This document shows, in pieces, positions 9,155 to 17,985 of a DNA stretch of 64,000 bases. Both the position numbers and the translations under genes were made by a program. The notes under the pieces were generated by a model, which had not been told where the DNA came from, did no database searches, and was given only the letters and a program-made list of their open reading frames with translations. The DNA comes from Njordibacter sp028825405 (GTDB lineage Bacteria; Pseudomonadota; Gammaproteobacteria; Pseudomonadales; Balneatricaceae). Position 1 is the first letter of the stretch. Every line of letters starts with the position of its first letter. The stretch covers positions 806,001 through 870,000 of the forward strand of contig NZ_CP159829.1 in the NCBI RefSeq assembly GCF_047730065.1, in the 5' to 3' direction.

Positions 9155-9673
9155 GTGTCTTGGTTAGCTTTATTTGGGTATAGCGCTTTAGCTGCGACGC
9201 TGCTTCCTGGTGGTTCGGAAATATTATTGGCTGGCATGTTAATAGAGCAGCCAGAGAGTGCATTTTGGTTATGGCTTGTGGCAACGTTAGGTAATACCTT
9301 AGGAGCTTGTGTTACTTTTTTTATGGGTACTTTATTGGCGCTTAAACTCAAGCCCCTCTCATTGGCTAGACAGTCCCACTCCCAGAACCAGTCCCAAACT
9401 CAGTCCGAATTTCAGGGCAAAAACGAACCGCAACGCACAATTTTACAAAACATCAGACATCGTTTAACGCATCAGTTCAATTTATCAGCGAAGCGCACCG
9501 ATCAACTGAATCGCCATGGTGCTTGGTTGTTATTGCTAAGTTGGGTGCCCTTTGTAGGCGATGGTTTTTGTTTGGCTGCTGGTTACTTAGGCTGGCCAAA
9601 GAAACTGAGTTTAAGTCTGATTGCCTTAGGCAAAGCGGCCCGTTATGGCCTGTTGTGGCTGTGGTTGGTATAG
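9155..9673 (+). CDS. YqaA-like small inner-membrane protein
   Basis: Membrane protein of 172 residues related to the YqaA/VTT (DedA-like) group. It opens with SWLALFGYSALAATLLPGGSE, has hydrophobic helices near residues 5-30 and 35-65, and a C-terminal SWVPFVGDGFCLAAGYLGW motif typical of the family. Between residues ~70 and 95 there is a polar, Gln/Ser-rich linker (QSHSQNQSQTQ) that makes it longer than the ~140 residues I recall for YqaA. GTG start at 9155, 4 bp after the sbcB stop. Function unknown; a transport or membrane-homeostasis role is only a family guess. Confidence 0.8.
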   Translation: MSWLALFGYSALAATLLPGGSEILLAGMLIEQPESAFWLWLVATLGNTLGACVTFFMGTLLALKLKPLSLARQSHSQNQSQTQSEFQGKNEPQRTILQNIRHRLTHQFNLSAKRTDQLNRHGAWLLLLSWVPFVGDGFCLAAGYLGWPKKLSLSLIALGKAARYGLLWLWLV

Positions 9674-9733
9674 CGCGTTCAGCGTGCCCTTAGCGGGTTT
9701 AAATTGAGTTAACCTATACCTCAATCAGCCAAG

Positions 9734-10507
9734 TTACGCTTCTTCTCGGAGGAATACCCATTGGTCTTCAGTGCTTTGCTCTGCGCTATAATAATAGCCT
9801 GATTGGTTGAAGGCTTTGATGTCTTCTACTTCTGTCAGTTCATTTTCGATGATGTACCGAGCCATCATACCGCGCGCTCTTTTTGCAAAGAAACTAATTA
9901 TTTTGTATTGACCATTTTTACGATCTTTAAATACAGGTGTTAAAAGGCGTCCAACTAATTGTTTGGTAGCAACTGATTTGAAGTACTCATTGGACGCTAG
10001 ATTCACTAACACAGGATTGGTTTGTTGAATGAGCATCGTATTGAGCCCCTCAGTAATCGTATTGCCCCAATAGGCGTATAGATCTTTACCTTTTTGGGTG
10101 GCTAATTTAGTGCCCATTTCCAGCCGATATGCCTGCATCAGATCCAATGGTCTTAACAAACCATATAATCCAGATAGGATGCGCAAATGAGATTGGCTAA
10201 AGTTGAGTTGTACGTCAGTGAGTGTTTCAGCTTGTAGGCCAGTATACACATCGCCCTTAAAAGCTAAAATCGCTTGTTTGGCATTATCAAGGGTAAAAGG
10301 TGTTTGCCAACTGCCATAGCGAGCCGTATTGAGGGCAGCTAATTTATCACTCAATTTCATAAGTTGGGCAATATCTTGCGGCGGCATGGGTGCCAGCACG
10401 TCAATTAATCCTTGAGCTTCGGTCAAATAATCGGCGCGACTAGTCAGCGACGAGTGGCTAAGCGTTTCAAAATCTAGAGTTTTGGCAGGTGAGATGACTA
10501 AAAGCAT
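9734..10507 (-). CDS. yaaA: Peroxide stress protein YaaA
   Basis: YaaA/DUF328 family, 257 residues (E. coli 258). In E. coli the protein lowers free intracellular iron under peroxide stress. The family signature is complete: MLLVISPAKTLDFE at the N-terminus, LSGLYGLLRPLDLMQAYRLEMG in the middle, VNLASNEYFKSV, and KRARGMMARYII near the C-terminus. Convergent with the yqaA-like gene. The 60-bp gap contains a weak 6-bp stem (ATTGAG/CTCAAT) that could end both transcripts. Confidence 0.95.
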   Translation of the reverse strand: MLLVISPAKTLDFETLSHSSLTSRADYLTEAQGLIDVLAPMPPQDIAQLMKLSDKLAALNTARYGSWQTPFTLDNAKQAILAFKGDVYTGLQAETLTDVQLNFSQSHLRILSGLYGLLRPLDLMQAYRLEMGTKLATQKGKDLYAYWGNTITEGLNTMLIQQTNPVLVNLASNEYFKSVATKQLVGRLLTPVFKDRKNGQYKIISFFAKRARGMMARYIIENELTEVEDIKAFNQSGYYYSAEQSTEDQWVFLREEA

Positions 10508-10725
10508 AAGCGATGATGGAAAAAATTAATAACCTTGAATGATAAAGATATTAGGTAACTAATGCACATAGCGCAAGTGTTAACACTCAAGTTAGCATTA
10601 ACAATGGGTTAGTTTAATCTGCAGTAGACATAATAAGCGGGTATGCTATTCTTTGCGCCGTTCACGTGCAGTTGGGTCGACTCATTATTTATAATGCCTA
10701 GTCAAATATTTTCTATGGAGGGAAA

Positions 10726-11316
10726 ATGTGGTTAGAAAAAATTCAACACATTGCTACACTAGCTCGACTTAGGTACCAGCCAGGTCAACTGTTAATTATA
10801 TCCATAGATGGCTGTGGTGGTGCAGGAAAGACAACTTTTTGCCAAGCTCTGGCACTAGAAATAGAGTCTTGGGCCCATCCTCAGGTGCTTAAGTTAGATG
10901 ATTTCTATCATCCGTTAACTCCAACTCAAAGAAAAAAACTGCAACAACGGCAAGCTTGTGAAGGGTATTTTAACGTCACTGAATTCAAAAAAAACATACT
11001 CAATCCATTAACTAATGGCGTTAAGGTTGGCTACAAGCCTTATGACTGGTTAGGGGGGGAAAGTAATCAAACACTTGAATTATTGCCCTTTGGGGTGTTG
11101 TTAATTGATGGGGTTTATGCCTTTAGTGAACCTCTACGCGACATGATACAACTATCTATATTTGTCGATACGCCTGAACAGTTGCGTAAACAAAGACTGC
11201 TCGCGCGACCGCAGCTAGATACAGATTGGGTAGACCATTGGCAGACGACTGAATCTTGGCATCATCAGCAGCAACAAACCGTGAGCGCTACCGATTTTGT
11301 GCTGCTGGGGTCTTAG
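10726..11316 (+). CDS. Uridine kinase-like P-loop NTPase
   Basis: Small nucleoside/phosphoribulokinase-like P-loop protein of 196 residues. Walker A is GCGGAGKTTFCQ (residues ~29-40), followed by KLDDFYHPL, the acceptor-binding DDFY motif of uridine kinases. LLIDGVYAFSEPLRDMI resembles the Walker B strand (EG/DGVYAF). It could phosphorylate uridine, but the same fold serves pantothenate and other kinases, so the substrate is open. RBS GGAGGG lies just before ATG 10726. It is convergent with kdsA, 10 bp apart. Confidence 0.75.
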   Translation: MWLEKIQHIATLARLRYQPGQLLIISIDGCGGAGKTTFCQALALEIESWAHPQVLKLDDFYHPLTPTQRKKLQQRQACEGYFNVTEFKKNILNPLTNGVKVGYKPYDWLGGESNQTLELLPFGVLLIDGVYAFSEPLRDMIQLSIFVDTPEQLRKQRLLARPQLDTDWVDHWQTTESWHHQQQQTVSATDFVLLGS

Positions 11317-11326
11317 AAATCGCAGC

Positions 11327-12175
11327 TTAGCATTGAGTATCGAGCACAGGTAATGACTTTACCAAATCATCGATGGCCTTAACTTGAGTTAAAAAAGCTT
11401 CTAACTGCGACAGTGGCAGGGCACATGGCCCATCACACTTAGCTTGGGTTGGATTAGGGTGAGCTTCAAGAAATAAACCAGCAATGCCTTGTGACATGCC
11501 AGCGAGGGCCAGTTGAGTGACTTGAGCGCGTCTGCCACCCGCAGCATCTTTTTGACCGCCTGGGATCTGCAAGGCATGGGTGACGTCGAAAAGCAGTGGA
11601 TGGCCAAACTCCTTCATAATACCAAAACCTAACATATCTACCACGAGGTTATTGTAGCCAAAACTACTGCCTCTTTCGCATAGCATTAATTGGTCGTTAC
11701 CTGCTTCTTTAAATTTGGTAATAATATGTGCCATTTCATGAGGCGTTAAAAATTGGGCTTTTTTGATATTAATGACGGCTTGAGTTTTTGCCATAGCGAC
11801 GACTAGGTCAGTCTGGCGGGACAAAAACGCTGGCAGTTGGATAACATCAGCCACTTCTGCCGCCGCCTGGGCCTGATGTGGCTCATGAACATCAGTGATG
11901 ATTGGCACGTTAAAGGTTGATTTTACTGCGGCTAATATTTCTAGTCCTTTATCCAAGCCTGGCCCGCGAAAAGAATTCACTGATGAGCGGTTAGCCTTAT
12001 CGAAAGACGCTTTAAACACATAGGGTATGTTCAGCTTGTGTGCCGTGTTGACATAATGATCAGCAATTTCTAGAGCGAGATCTTTTGACTCAAGCACATT
12101 CATGCCGCCAAAAAGAGTAAATGGTCGTGTATTACTGACCGGCAGATCGCCAACGGATAAAGTTATTTGAGACAT
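11327..12175 (-). CDS. kdsA: 3-deoxy-D-manno-octulosonate 8-phosphate synthase
   Basis: Condenses phosphoenolpyruvate with D-arabinose 5-phosphate to KDO-8-P for lipopolysaccharide inner core, so the host is a Gram-negative with LPS. It has 282 residues (E. coli 284). Landmarks: FTLFGGMNVLESKDLA, FKASFDKANRSSVNSFRGPG, PIITDVHEP, LPAFLSRQTDLV, FDVTHALQIPGG and EAHPNP. It stands alone on the minus strand; its promoter lies in the 372-bp region shared with nrdA. Confidence 0.97.
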   Translation of the reverse strand: MSQITLSVGDLPVSNTRPFTLFGGMNVLESKDLALEIADHYVNTAHKLNIPYVFKASFDKANRSSVNSFRGPGLDKGLEILAAVKSTFNVPIITDVHEPHQAQAAAEVADVIQLPAFLSRQTDLVVAMAKTQAVINIKKAQFLTPHEMAHIITKFKEAGNDQLMLCERGSSFGYNNLVVDMLGFGIMKEFGHPLLFDVTHALQIPGGQKDAAGGRRAQVTQLALAGMSQGIAGLFLEAHPNPTQAKCDGPCALPLSQLEAFLTQVKAIDDLVKSLPVLDTQC

Positions 12176-12300
12176 GGGTTAAAAATCCTTTGACTGCCAA
12201 TTAATCGTTGGTTTTCATTGTATCAGGCGCTTCCTTGCAATCCCATATTTTCTCGATTAAGGGTATATTTATTGATTACAAAAAAACAACAAATAGGTTT

Positions 12301-12363
12301 CTAGTTGGAGACTCACGGGTTGTCTGGCCTCGCACCGTGTCAAGACTGACTGGCTAGTTTTTT
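12301..12363 (+). ncRNA. Possible structured RNA ending in a T-run, kdsA-nrdA spacer
   Basis: Within the kdsA-nrdA spacer, CTAGTT (12301-12306) can pair with GGCTAG (12352-12357, two G-U pairs). An inner stem GAC-ACGG/CCGTGTC has a 2-nt bulge, and six T residues (12358-12363) follow. It could be a small RNA or an early terminator of a leader. There is no family match that I recognise, so this is tentative. The rest of the spacer holds the NrdR boxes and, next to the nrdA start, a CCAGCTTT/AAAGCTGG palindrome (12497-12513). Confidence 0.25.
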
Positions 12364-12395
12364 AGTGATTTACAGCTTGATTTTATCTGATCAAA

Positions 12396-12443
12396 TGTCT
12401 ATATTTGGTGTCGTATCTTGTTGTGAGGCACAATATATAGTGA
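12396..12443 (+). promoter_or_regulatory. Pair of NrdR boxes upstream of nrdA
   Basis: Two 16-bp sites resemble the NrdR consensus (ACACTATATMTAGTGT type): TGTCTATATTTGGTGT at 12396-12411 and GCACAATATATAGTGA at 12428-12443. Their starts are 32 bp apart, three helical turns, the usual spacing for cooperative NrdR binding. They lie ~105 bp before the nrdA start, so NrdR repression of the operon is expected. Confidence 0.75.
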
Positions 12444-12548
12444 TTTAGGGTGTTTTGATCACTAATTGCCATAGCTTCCAATTATACCAAATTCCTCCAG
12501 CTTTTAAAGCTGGAAAAAGTAAATGTCAACCAAGAAATAGGCAGATCA

Positions 12549-14807
12549 ATGCAAGGTTTGATGGTAACAAAGCGCAATGGACAACAAGAAAAAATTGACT
12601 TAGACAAGATCCACAGGGTGATAGACTGGGCTGCAGAAGGCCTAGAGGATGTTTCGGTTTCTCAAGTTGAATTAAAGGCACACATTCAATTCTTCGATGG
12701 CATTCGCACTTCGGATATCCATGAAACTATTATTAAGTCTGCAGCCGATCTAATTTCTGAAGAGACGCCAGATTACCAATATATGGCTGCCCGCTTGGCT
12801 ATTTTCCATCTTCGAAAGCGTGCCTTTGGCCGTTTTGAGCCCCCTCATTTGGGCGCACACGTGAAGGAAATGGTGGCTCTCAAACGTTACGATAGTGACC
12901 TGTTAAAAGATTATACTACCGCTGAATTCGACCAACTTGATGGTTGTTTAGACCACTCCCGCGATATGAATTTCAGCTATGCAGCGGTCAAACAGATGGA
13001 AGGCAAGTACCTAGTACAAAATCGAGTGACAGGGCAGATTCACGAAAGTGCCCAAATTTTGTATATGTTGGTTGGTGCTTGCCTGTTTTCTAACTACCCT
13101 AAGGCGACTCGTTTAGATTATGTGCAGCGGTTTTACGATGCAGTGTCGCTATTTAAAATCTCTTTACCGACGCCTATAATGTCAGGGGTACGCACCCCAA
13201 CGCGTCAATTTAGTTCCTGCGTACTCATAGAATGTGGTGACTCTTTAGACTCAATCAATGCCACGTCCTCCGCCATTATTAAATACGTGAGTCAGCGCGC
13301 AGGTATCGGTGTTAACGCTGGTAGATTGCGGGCGCTGGGCAGTCCTATTCGTGGTGGAGAGGCATTTCACACGGGCATGATTCCCTTCATCAAACACTTC
13401 CAAACAGCGGTCAAAAGCTGTTCACAAGGGGGGGTGCGGGGGGGAGCTGCGACTTTGTTTTATCCCATTTGGCATTTAGAAGTTGAGTCTTTATTGGTTT
13501 TGAAAAATAACCGTGGTGTAGAAGAAAACCGGGCGAGGCACATGGATTACGGGGTGCAGTTCAATCGGTTGATGTATACGCGCCTAATTAAGGGTGGCAA
13601 TATCACCTTATTCAGTCCGTCAGATGTGCCTGGGCTATACGATGCCTTCTTTGCCGATCAGGACGAATTTGAAAGGCTCTACGCCATTTACGAGGCTGAC
13701 GAAACGATTCGCAAGCGCACAGTTAAGGCGGTGGATCTATTTAGTAAATTTGCGCAAGAGCGAGCTCAAACGGGACGTATTTATCTACAAAATGTAGACC
13801 ATTGTAATACCCGTAGTGCTTTTGATCCGAAAAAAGCGCCGGTACGTCAGAGCAATCTGTGTTTAGAGATCACTTTGCCAACCTCACCATTGGACAGTAT
13901 CGATGATGCGAGTGGTGAAATTGCTTTATGTACGCTATCGGCCTTTAATTTGGGTGCTTTAGATGATCTAGATGAATTGGAAAACCTAGCAGACTTAATC
14001 GTGCGGGCCTTAGATAGTTTGCTTGATTATCAAGAATACCCAGTTCCAGCTGCTTATGAAGCGAGTATGAAACGTCGCACACTGGGTGTGGGCGTGACCA
14101 ACTTTGCCTATTACTTGGCTAAAAATGGGGCCAAGTATTCTGATGGATCTGGTAATGCGCTGACGCACCGCACGTTTGAAGCCGTTCAGTACTACTTACT
14201 CCAAGCTTCTAGTCGTTTAGCACAAGAACAAGGGGCTTGCCCTGCCTATGGTGATACCTTTTACTCCCAAGGTGTAATGCCCATTGATAGTTACAAAAAA
14301 GACATCAATAAGTTCTGTGACCAAGAGGTGTTGCTGGATTGGGATGCGTTACGTCAGCAGATTAAAGATCATGGCCTACGTAACAGTACCCTCACAGCAC
14401 TGATGCCTTGTGAGACGTCTAGTCAAATCACCAACAGCACCAATGGTATTGAGCCTCCACGAGGTTATGTGAGTGTTAAGGCCAGCAAAGATGGCATTCT
14501 TAAACAAGTGGTGCCTGAATTTAAACGTCTGCGCAGTGCTTATGAGTTACTTTGGAGCATTCCAAATAATGAAGGTTATTTACAGTTGGTAGGCATCATG
14601 CAAAAGTTTGTTGATCAGGCTATCTCTGCTAATACCAACTACGATCCGGTGCGTTTTGAAAATGAAAAAGTACCTATGAAAATTCTATTAAAGGACCTTC
14701 TTACTGCCTACAAGTATGGGGTTAAGACTTTGTATTACCATAACACCCGTGACGGTGCCAATGATGAGCAAGATGATGGTTGCGACAGCGGTGCTTGTAA
14801 GCTCTAG
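12549..14807 (+). CDS. nrdA: Ribonucleotide reductase class Ia, alpha subunit
   Basis: Reduces ribonucleoside diphosphates to deoxy forms together with NrdB. It has 752 residues, collinear with E. coli NrdA (761). N-terminal ATP-cone (VTKRNGQQEKIDLDKIHR), which is the dATP/ATP activity switch. Active-site cysteines in FSSCVLIECGDS and QSNLCLEITLP, and a C-terminal redox pair in DGCDSGACKL. First gene of nrdA-nrdB-ferredoxin. Preceded by two NrdR boxes. No inteins or insertions visible. Confidence 0.98.
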   Translation: MQGLMVTKRNGQQEKIDLDKIHRVIDWAAEGLEDVSVSQVELKAHIQFFDGIRTSDIHETIIKSAADLISEETPDYQYMAARLAIFHLRKRAFGRFEPPHLGAHVKEMVALKRYDSDLLKDYTTAEFDQLDGCLDHSRDMNFSYAAVKQMEGKYLVQNRVTGQIHESAQILYMLVGACLFSNYPKATRLDYVQRFYDAVSLFKISLPTPIMSGVRTPTRQFSSCVLIECGDSLDSINATSSAIIKYVSQRAGIGVNAGRLRALGSPIRGGEAFHTGMIPFIKHFQTAVKSCSQGGVRGGAATLFYPIWHLEVESLLVLKNNRGVEENRARHMDYGVQFNRLMYTRLIKGGNITLFSPSDVPGLYDAFFADQDEFERLYAIYEADETIRKRTVKAVDLFSKFAQERAQTGRIYLQNVDHCNTRSAFDPKKAPVRQSNLCLEITLPTSPLDSIDDASGEIALCTLSAFNLGALDDLDELENLADLIVRALDSLLDYQEYPVPAAYEASMKRRTLGVGVTNFAYYLAKNGAKYSDGSGNALTHRTFEAVQYYLLQASSRLAQEQGACPAYGDTFYSQGVMPIDSYKKDINKFCDQEVLLDWDALRQQIKDHGLRNSTLTALMPCETSSQITNSTNGIEPPRGYVSVKASKDGILKQVVPEFKRLRSAYELLWSIPNNEGYLQLVGIMQKFVDQAISANTNYDPVRFENEKVPMKILLKDLLTAYKYGVKTLYYHNTRDGANDEQDDGCDSGACKL

Positions 14808-14860
14808 TGAGTAAAGCATCAAAAATATGATAGATATAATTTTACACCTACGAGATATAC

Positions 14861-15991
14861 ATGGCTTATTCCACCTTTAATAAGGTTAAAAATGACCCTT
14901 TAAAAGAGCCGATGTTCTTTGGTCAAAACGTTAACGTTGCCCGTTATGACCAGCAACGTCACGCTATTTTTGAAAAACTAATCGAAAAACAATTATCTTT
15001 CTTTTGGCGTCCAGAAGAAGTTGACTTATCCACTGACCGTAAAGATTTTATGGCCATGGCAGAGCATGAGCGGCACATATTTTTAAGTAATTTGAAGTAT
15101 CAAACCTTACTCGATAGTGTGCAGGGTCGTTCCCCTAACATTGCATTTTTGCCCGTTGTGTCCTTGCCTGAGTTAGAGACGTGGCTTGAAACATGGTCCT
15201 TTAGCGAAACAGTCCACAGCCGCAGTTATACCCACATCATTCGTAATGTGGTGGATGACCCTAGTATCATTTTTGATGATATTGTCGATAATCCAGAAAT
15301 TGTAAAACGTGCTGAGACAGTGACGCGTTATTACGACTTATTCATTGAAATGTGTAGTCAATACAGTTTGTTGGGAGTGGGCACACACCAGATTAATGGT
15401 AAACAGATTGAGGTGAGCTTAAGTGCCCTAAAACGTCAGCTTTATCTGACTGTTGCTTCGGTTAACGTGCTCGAAGCCGTGCGTTTCTACGTGAGTTTTG
15501 CCTGCAGCTTTGCCTTTGCTGAACGGGCCATCATGGAGGGTAACGCCAAGGTGATTAAGCTGATCGCTCGGGATGAAGCTTTGCATCTGGCAGGCACTCA
15601 ACACATGCTTAATTTAATGGCTAATGGCCAAGATGACCCAGAAATGGTGGCCATTGCAGCATCGTGTAAAGATGAAGTGATAGAGATCTTCCGCGAAGCG
15701 GCAGAGCAGGAACGTGACTGGGCTAAGTACTTGTTTAAAGACGGTTCAATGATTGGCTTGAACGCTGAAATACTGAGCAATTATGTAGATTACATCACCA
15801 ATATCCGCCTCCGTGGTTTGGGGTTTGATGAAATATTTGAAGTGCGCAGTAATCCCTTGCCATGGATGAATGCATGGTTAGTGAGTGATAATGTTCAGGT
15901 GGCGCCTCAAGAAGCTGAAATTAGCTCATACCTTGTCGGTGCTATTGACAGCAATATGGAAGACTCAGACTTTGATGATTTCGACCTATGA
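14861..15991 (+). CDS. nrdB: Ribonucleotide reductase class Ia, beta subunit
   Basis: Carries the diiron-tyrosyl radical cofactor for NrdA. It has 376 residues (E. coli 376). Opens with AYSTFNKVKNDPLKEPMFFG. Iron ligands are in MAEHERHIFLSNLKYQ, ETVHSRSYTHI and ARDEALHLAGTQHML. C-terminal acidic tail (DSNMEDSDFDDFDL) matches the NrdA-docking peptide type. 53 bp after nrdA, same operon; followed by the ferredoxin that maintains its cofactor. Confidence 0.98.
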   Translation: MAYSTFNKVKNDPLKEPMFFGQNVNVARYDQQRHAIFEKLIEKQLSFFWRPEEVDLSTDRKDFMAMAEHERHIFLSNLKYQTLLDSVQGRSPNIAFLPVVSLPELETWLETWSFSETVHSRSYTHIIRNVVDDPSIIFDDIVDNPEIVKRAETVTRYYDLFIEMCSQYSLLGVGTHQINGKQIEVSLSALKRQLYLTVASVNVLEAVRFYVSFACSFAFAERAIMEGNAKVIKLIARDEALHLAGTQHMLNLMANGQDDPEMVAIAASCKDEVIEIFREAAEQERDWAKYLFKDGSMIGLNAEILSNYVDYITNIRLRGLGFDEIFEVRSNPLPWMNAWLVSDNVQVAPQEAEISSYLVGAIDSNMEDSDFDDFDL

Positions 15992-16026
15992 TGGTCGAGA
16001 TCCTCTAAGTGCTGGGGCCCTAATCA

Positions 16027-16278
16027 ATGAGTGGAACAGTCACCGTTAACGAAGTACAGACCTTTACCTATGGTGAAGAGTTCTCCCTTTTGGATAGTAT
16101 GGAAGAGCACCAAATCCGAGTTAACTATAGCTGTCGTGGGGGTTATTGTGGCAGTTGTAAAGTTAAACTCACTGCTGGTAAGGTAAAATGGGTGCAAGAC
16201 AGCCTAGTGCCTTTGGAAGATGATGAAATTTTAGTTTGTTGCTGTGTGCCAGATGGCTCAATTAAGTTGGCCATCTAG
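16027..16278 (+). CDS. yfaE: 2Fe-2S ferredoxin, YfaE-type (NrdB cofactor maintenance)
   Basis: Plant-type [2Fe-2S] ferredoxin of 83 residues (E. coli YfaE 84), known to reduce the diferric centre of NrdB. The cluster cysteines are in YSCRGGYCGSCKVKL (three cysteines) and, further on, VCCCVPDGS (fourth). Third gene of the nrd operon, 35 bp after nrdB. It is convergent with the DAHP synthase gene, stop codons 15 bp apart. Confidence 0.92.
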   Translation: MSGTVTVNEVQTFTYGEEFSLLDSMEEHQIRVNYSCRGGYCGSCKVKLTAGKVKWVQDSLVPLEDDEILVCCCVPDGSIKLAI

Positions 16279-16293
16279 CAGCAAGAGCAGGCC

Positions 16294-17649
16294 TTAGCGG
16301 TTGATGCGCGCCTGTTTTAAAGTATCAGCAATCAAAAAAGCTAACTCCAAAGCTTGATCTGCATTGAGTCTCGGATCACAGGCCGTGTGGTAACGGTCAG
16401 CTAAGCCTTCGGCAGTGATATCATGGGCGCCGCCCATGCACTCAGTGACATCCTGTCCGGTCATTTCAAAGTGCACACCACCCGCATATGTTCCTTCTGC
16501 AGCATGCACGTCAAAAAAGCTTTTTACTTCCCTTAAAATGTCTTTGACTTGGCGAGTTTTATAGCCAGTATGGGTTTTAATGGTATTGCCATGCATAGGG
16601 TCGCTACTCCAAAGAACCTTGCGCCCCTCTCTTTCAACGGCCCGAATCAACTCTGGCAGATAGGTTTCTACCTTATCCGCTCCCATGCGAGCAATAATAT
16701 TAATGCGACCAGCTTCATTGTCTGGATTGAGTATATCCAGTAAACGCAGCATGTCGTCCGCTTTCATGGTGGGGCCTGCCTTAAAGCCTAAGGGGTTTTT
16801 AACACCCCGTAAAAACTCGACATGGGCACCTTCGACTTGTCGAGTTCGGTCTCCAATCCAAAGCATATGGGCCGAACAATCGTACCAATCATTAGTCAGG
16901 CTATCTTGGCGGGTTAATGCTTGTTCATAGTTTAAAAGCAGGGCTTCGTGAGACGTGTAAAGACTAGTTTGGTGAAGTTGTGGGGTATTACCCGCATTTA
17001 ACCCACAGGCATTCATAAAGCTCAAAGAACGGTCTATTTGGTCTGCCAAATCTTCATAACGGGCGCCAAGGGGGCTCGTCCGCACGAAGTCCTGATTCCA
17101 CTGGTGTACTTTATTCAAGTCGGCAAAACCACCTTGTGCAAACGCCCTGAGCAAGTTAAGAGTCGCTGCAGACTGATTGTAGGCCTGAACTAAACGTTCT
17201 GGATTGGGCACTCGAGCATCTGCAGTGAAATCTGAACTGTTAATAATGTCGCCCCGATAACTAGGCAGTTCTACCCCACTAAAGGTTTCGGTATCAGCCG
17301 ATCTAGGTTTCGCAAACTGACCTGCCAAACGACCAACCTTGACCACTGGACAACTGCCTGCAAAGGTTAATACCACCGCCATCTGCAACATGACTTTAAA
17401 CGTATCCCGAATATTAGAGGCATTAAACTCGGCAAAACTTTCTGCACAATCCCCGCCTTGTATTAAAAATGCATGGCCATCAGTGACTTGTGCTAATTGT
17501 TGTTTTAACGCCTGTGCTTCACCTGCAAATACCAATGGAGGTAGCTGAGACAACTGTTGTTCAATTCGAGTCACGGAATCGGCATTGGGGTAGTTAGGTT
17601 GCTGTAATATTGGAAATTCGCGCCAGCTAGTAGGAGACCAAGGTTTCAT
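16294..17649 (-). CDS. 3-deoxy-7-phosphoheptulonate synthase, class II
   Basis: First enzyme of the shikimate pathway: phosphoenolpyruvate plus erythrose 4-phosphate to DAHP. Class II (plant/Pseudomonas/mycobacterial) rather than AroFGH type. Landmarks: KPWSPTSWREFPILQQPNYP at the N-terminus, FLIQGGDCAESF, GRLAGQFAKPRS, LWIGDRTRQVEGAHVEFLRG, and SDPMHGNTI. I chose ATG 17649 (451 aa), where the family N-terminus begins; an upstream GTG at 17697 adds 16 residues that do not fit. No feedback-regulation motif could be judged. Confidence 0.93.
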   Translation of the reverse strand: MKPWSPTSWREFPILQQPNYPNADSVTRIEQQLSQLPPLVFAGEAQALKQQLAQVTDGHAFLIQGGDCAESFAEFNASNIRDTFKVMLQMAVVLTFAGSCPVVKVGRLAGQFAKPRSADTETFSGVELPSYRGDIINSSDFTADARVPNPERLVQAYNQSAATLNLLRAFAQGGFADLNKVHQWNQDFVRTSPLGARYEDLADQIDRSLSFMNACGLNAGNTPQLHQTSLYTSHEALLLNYEQALTRQDSLTNDWYDCSAHMLWIGDRTRQVEGAHVEFLRGVKNPLGFKAGPTMKADDMLRLLDILNPDNEAGRINIIARMGADKVETYLPELIRAVEREGRKVLWSSDPMHGNTIKTHTGYKTRQVKDILREVKSFFDVHAAEGTYAGGVHFEMTGQDVTECMGGAHDITAEGLADRYHTACDPRLNADQALELAFLIADTLKQARINR

Positions 17650-17886
17650 TAGGAGAGCCAAAAAAGGGTAGGTTTGACAATGCGTTACGCAGTGCACTAT
17701 AGATCGTCATTTTATATCACGCCTATGCGTAAGGTTCAATCGTACTAAGTTATATTTGAATTTAACGTTTAAGTATAACAGGGCAGATATGAGTTTATGG
17801 CACACTTGCTTGAACAAAATTGGTTCTCACACGCACGCTAACTGTTCTGATGTGGTTTACTTTTGCTTACATTAGACTATATTATG

Positions 17887-17920
17887 TTACATATAGTTAT
17901 TTTAAGATAACAGTATGTAA
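17887..17920 (+). promoter_or_regulatory. RstA-box-like dyad upstream of the two-component genes
   Basis: Left arm 17887-17900 (TTACATATAGTTAT), 6-nt spacer, right arm 17907-17920; 12 of 14 positions are complementary. The left arm read as TACATATAGTTATT matches the E. coli RstA box TACATNTNGTTACA at all but the last specified positions. It sits 66 bp before the response-regulator start in an otherwise featureless 336-bp AT-rich spacer (17650-17985), consistent with autoregulation. Confidence 0.55.
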
Positions 17921-17985
17921 TTATTTATTTCTAATTCAATAATTAGGTCAATTTGACTGGTTAATAGATAACCTAGGACTAAAGC

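Noticed and set aside
16294..17697. Longer DAHP synthase from GTG 17697
   Set aside because: The extra 16 residues do not resemble the conserved N-terminus, which begins at ATG 17649.
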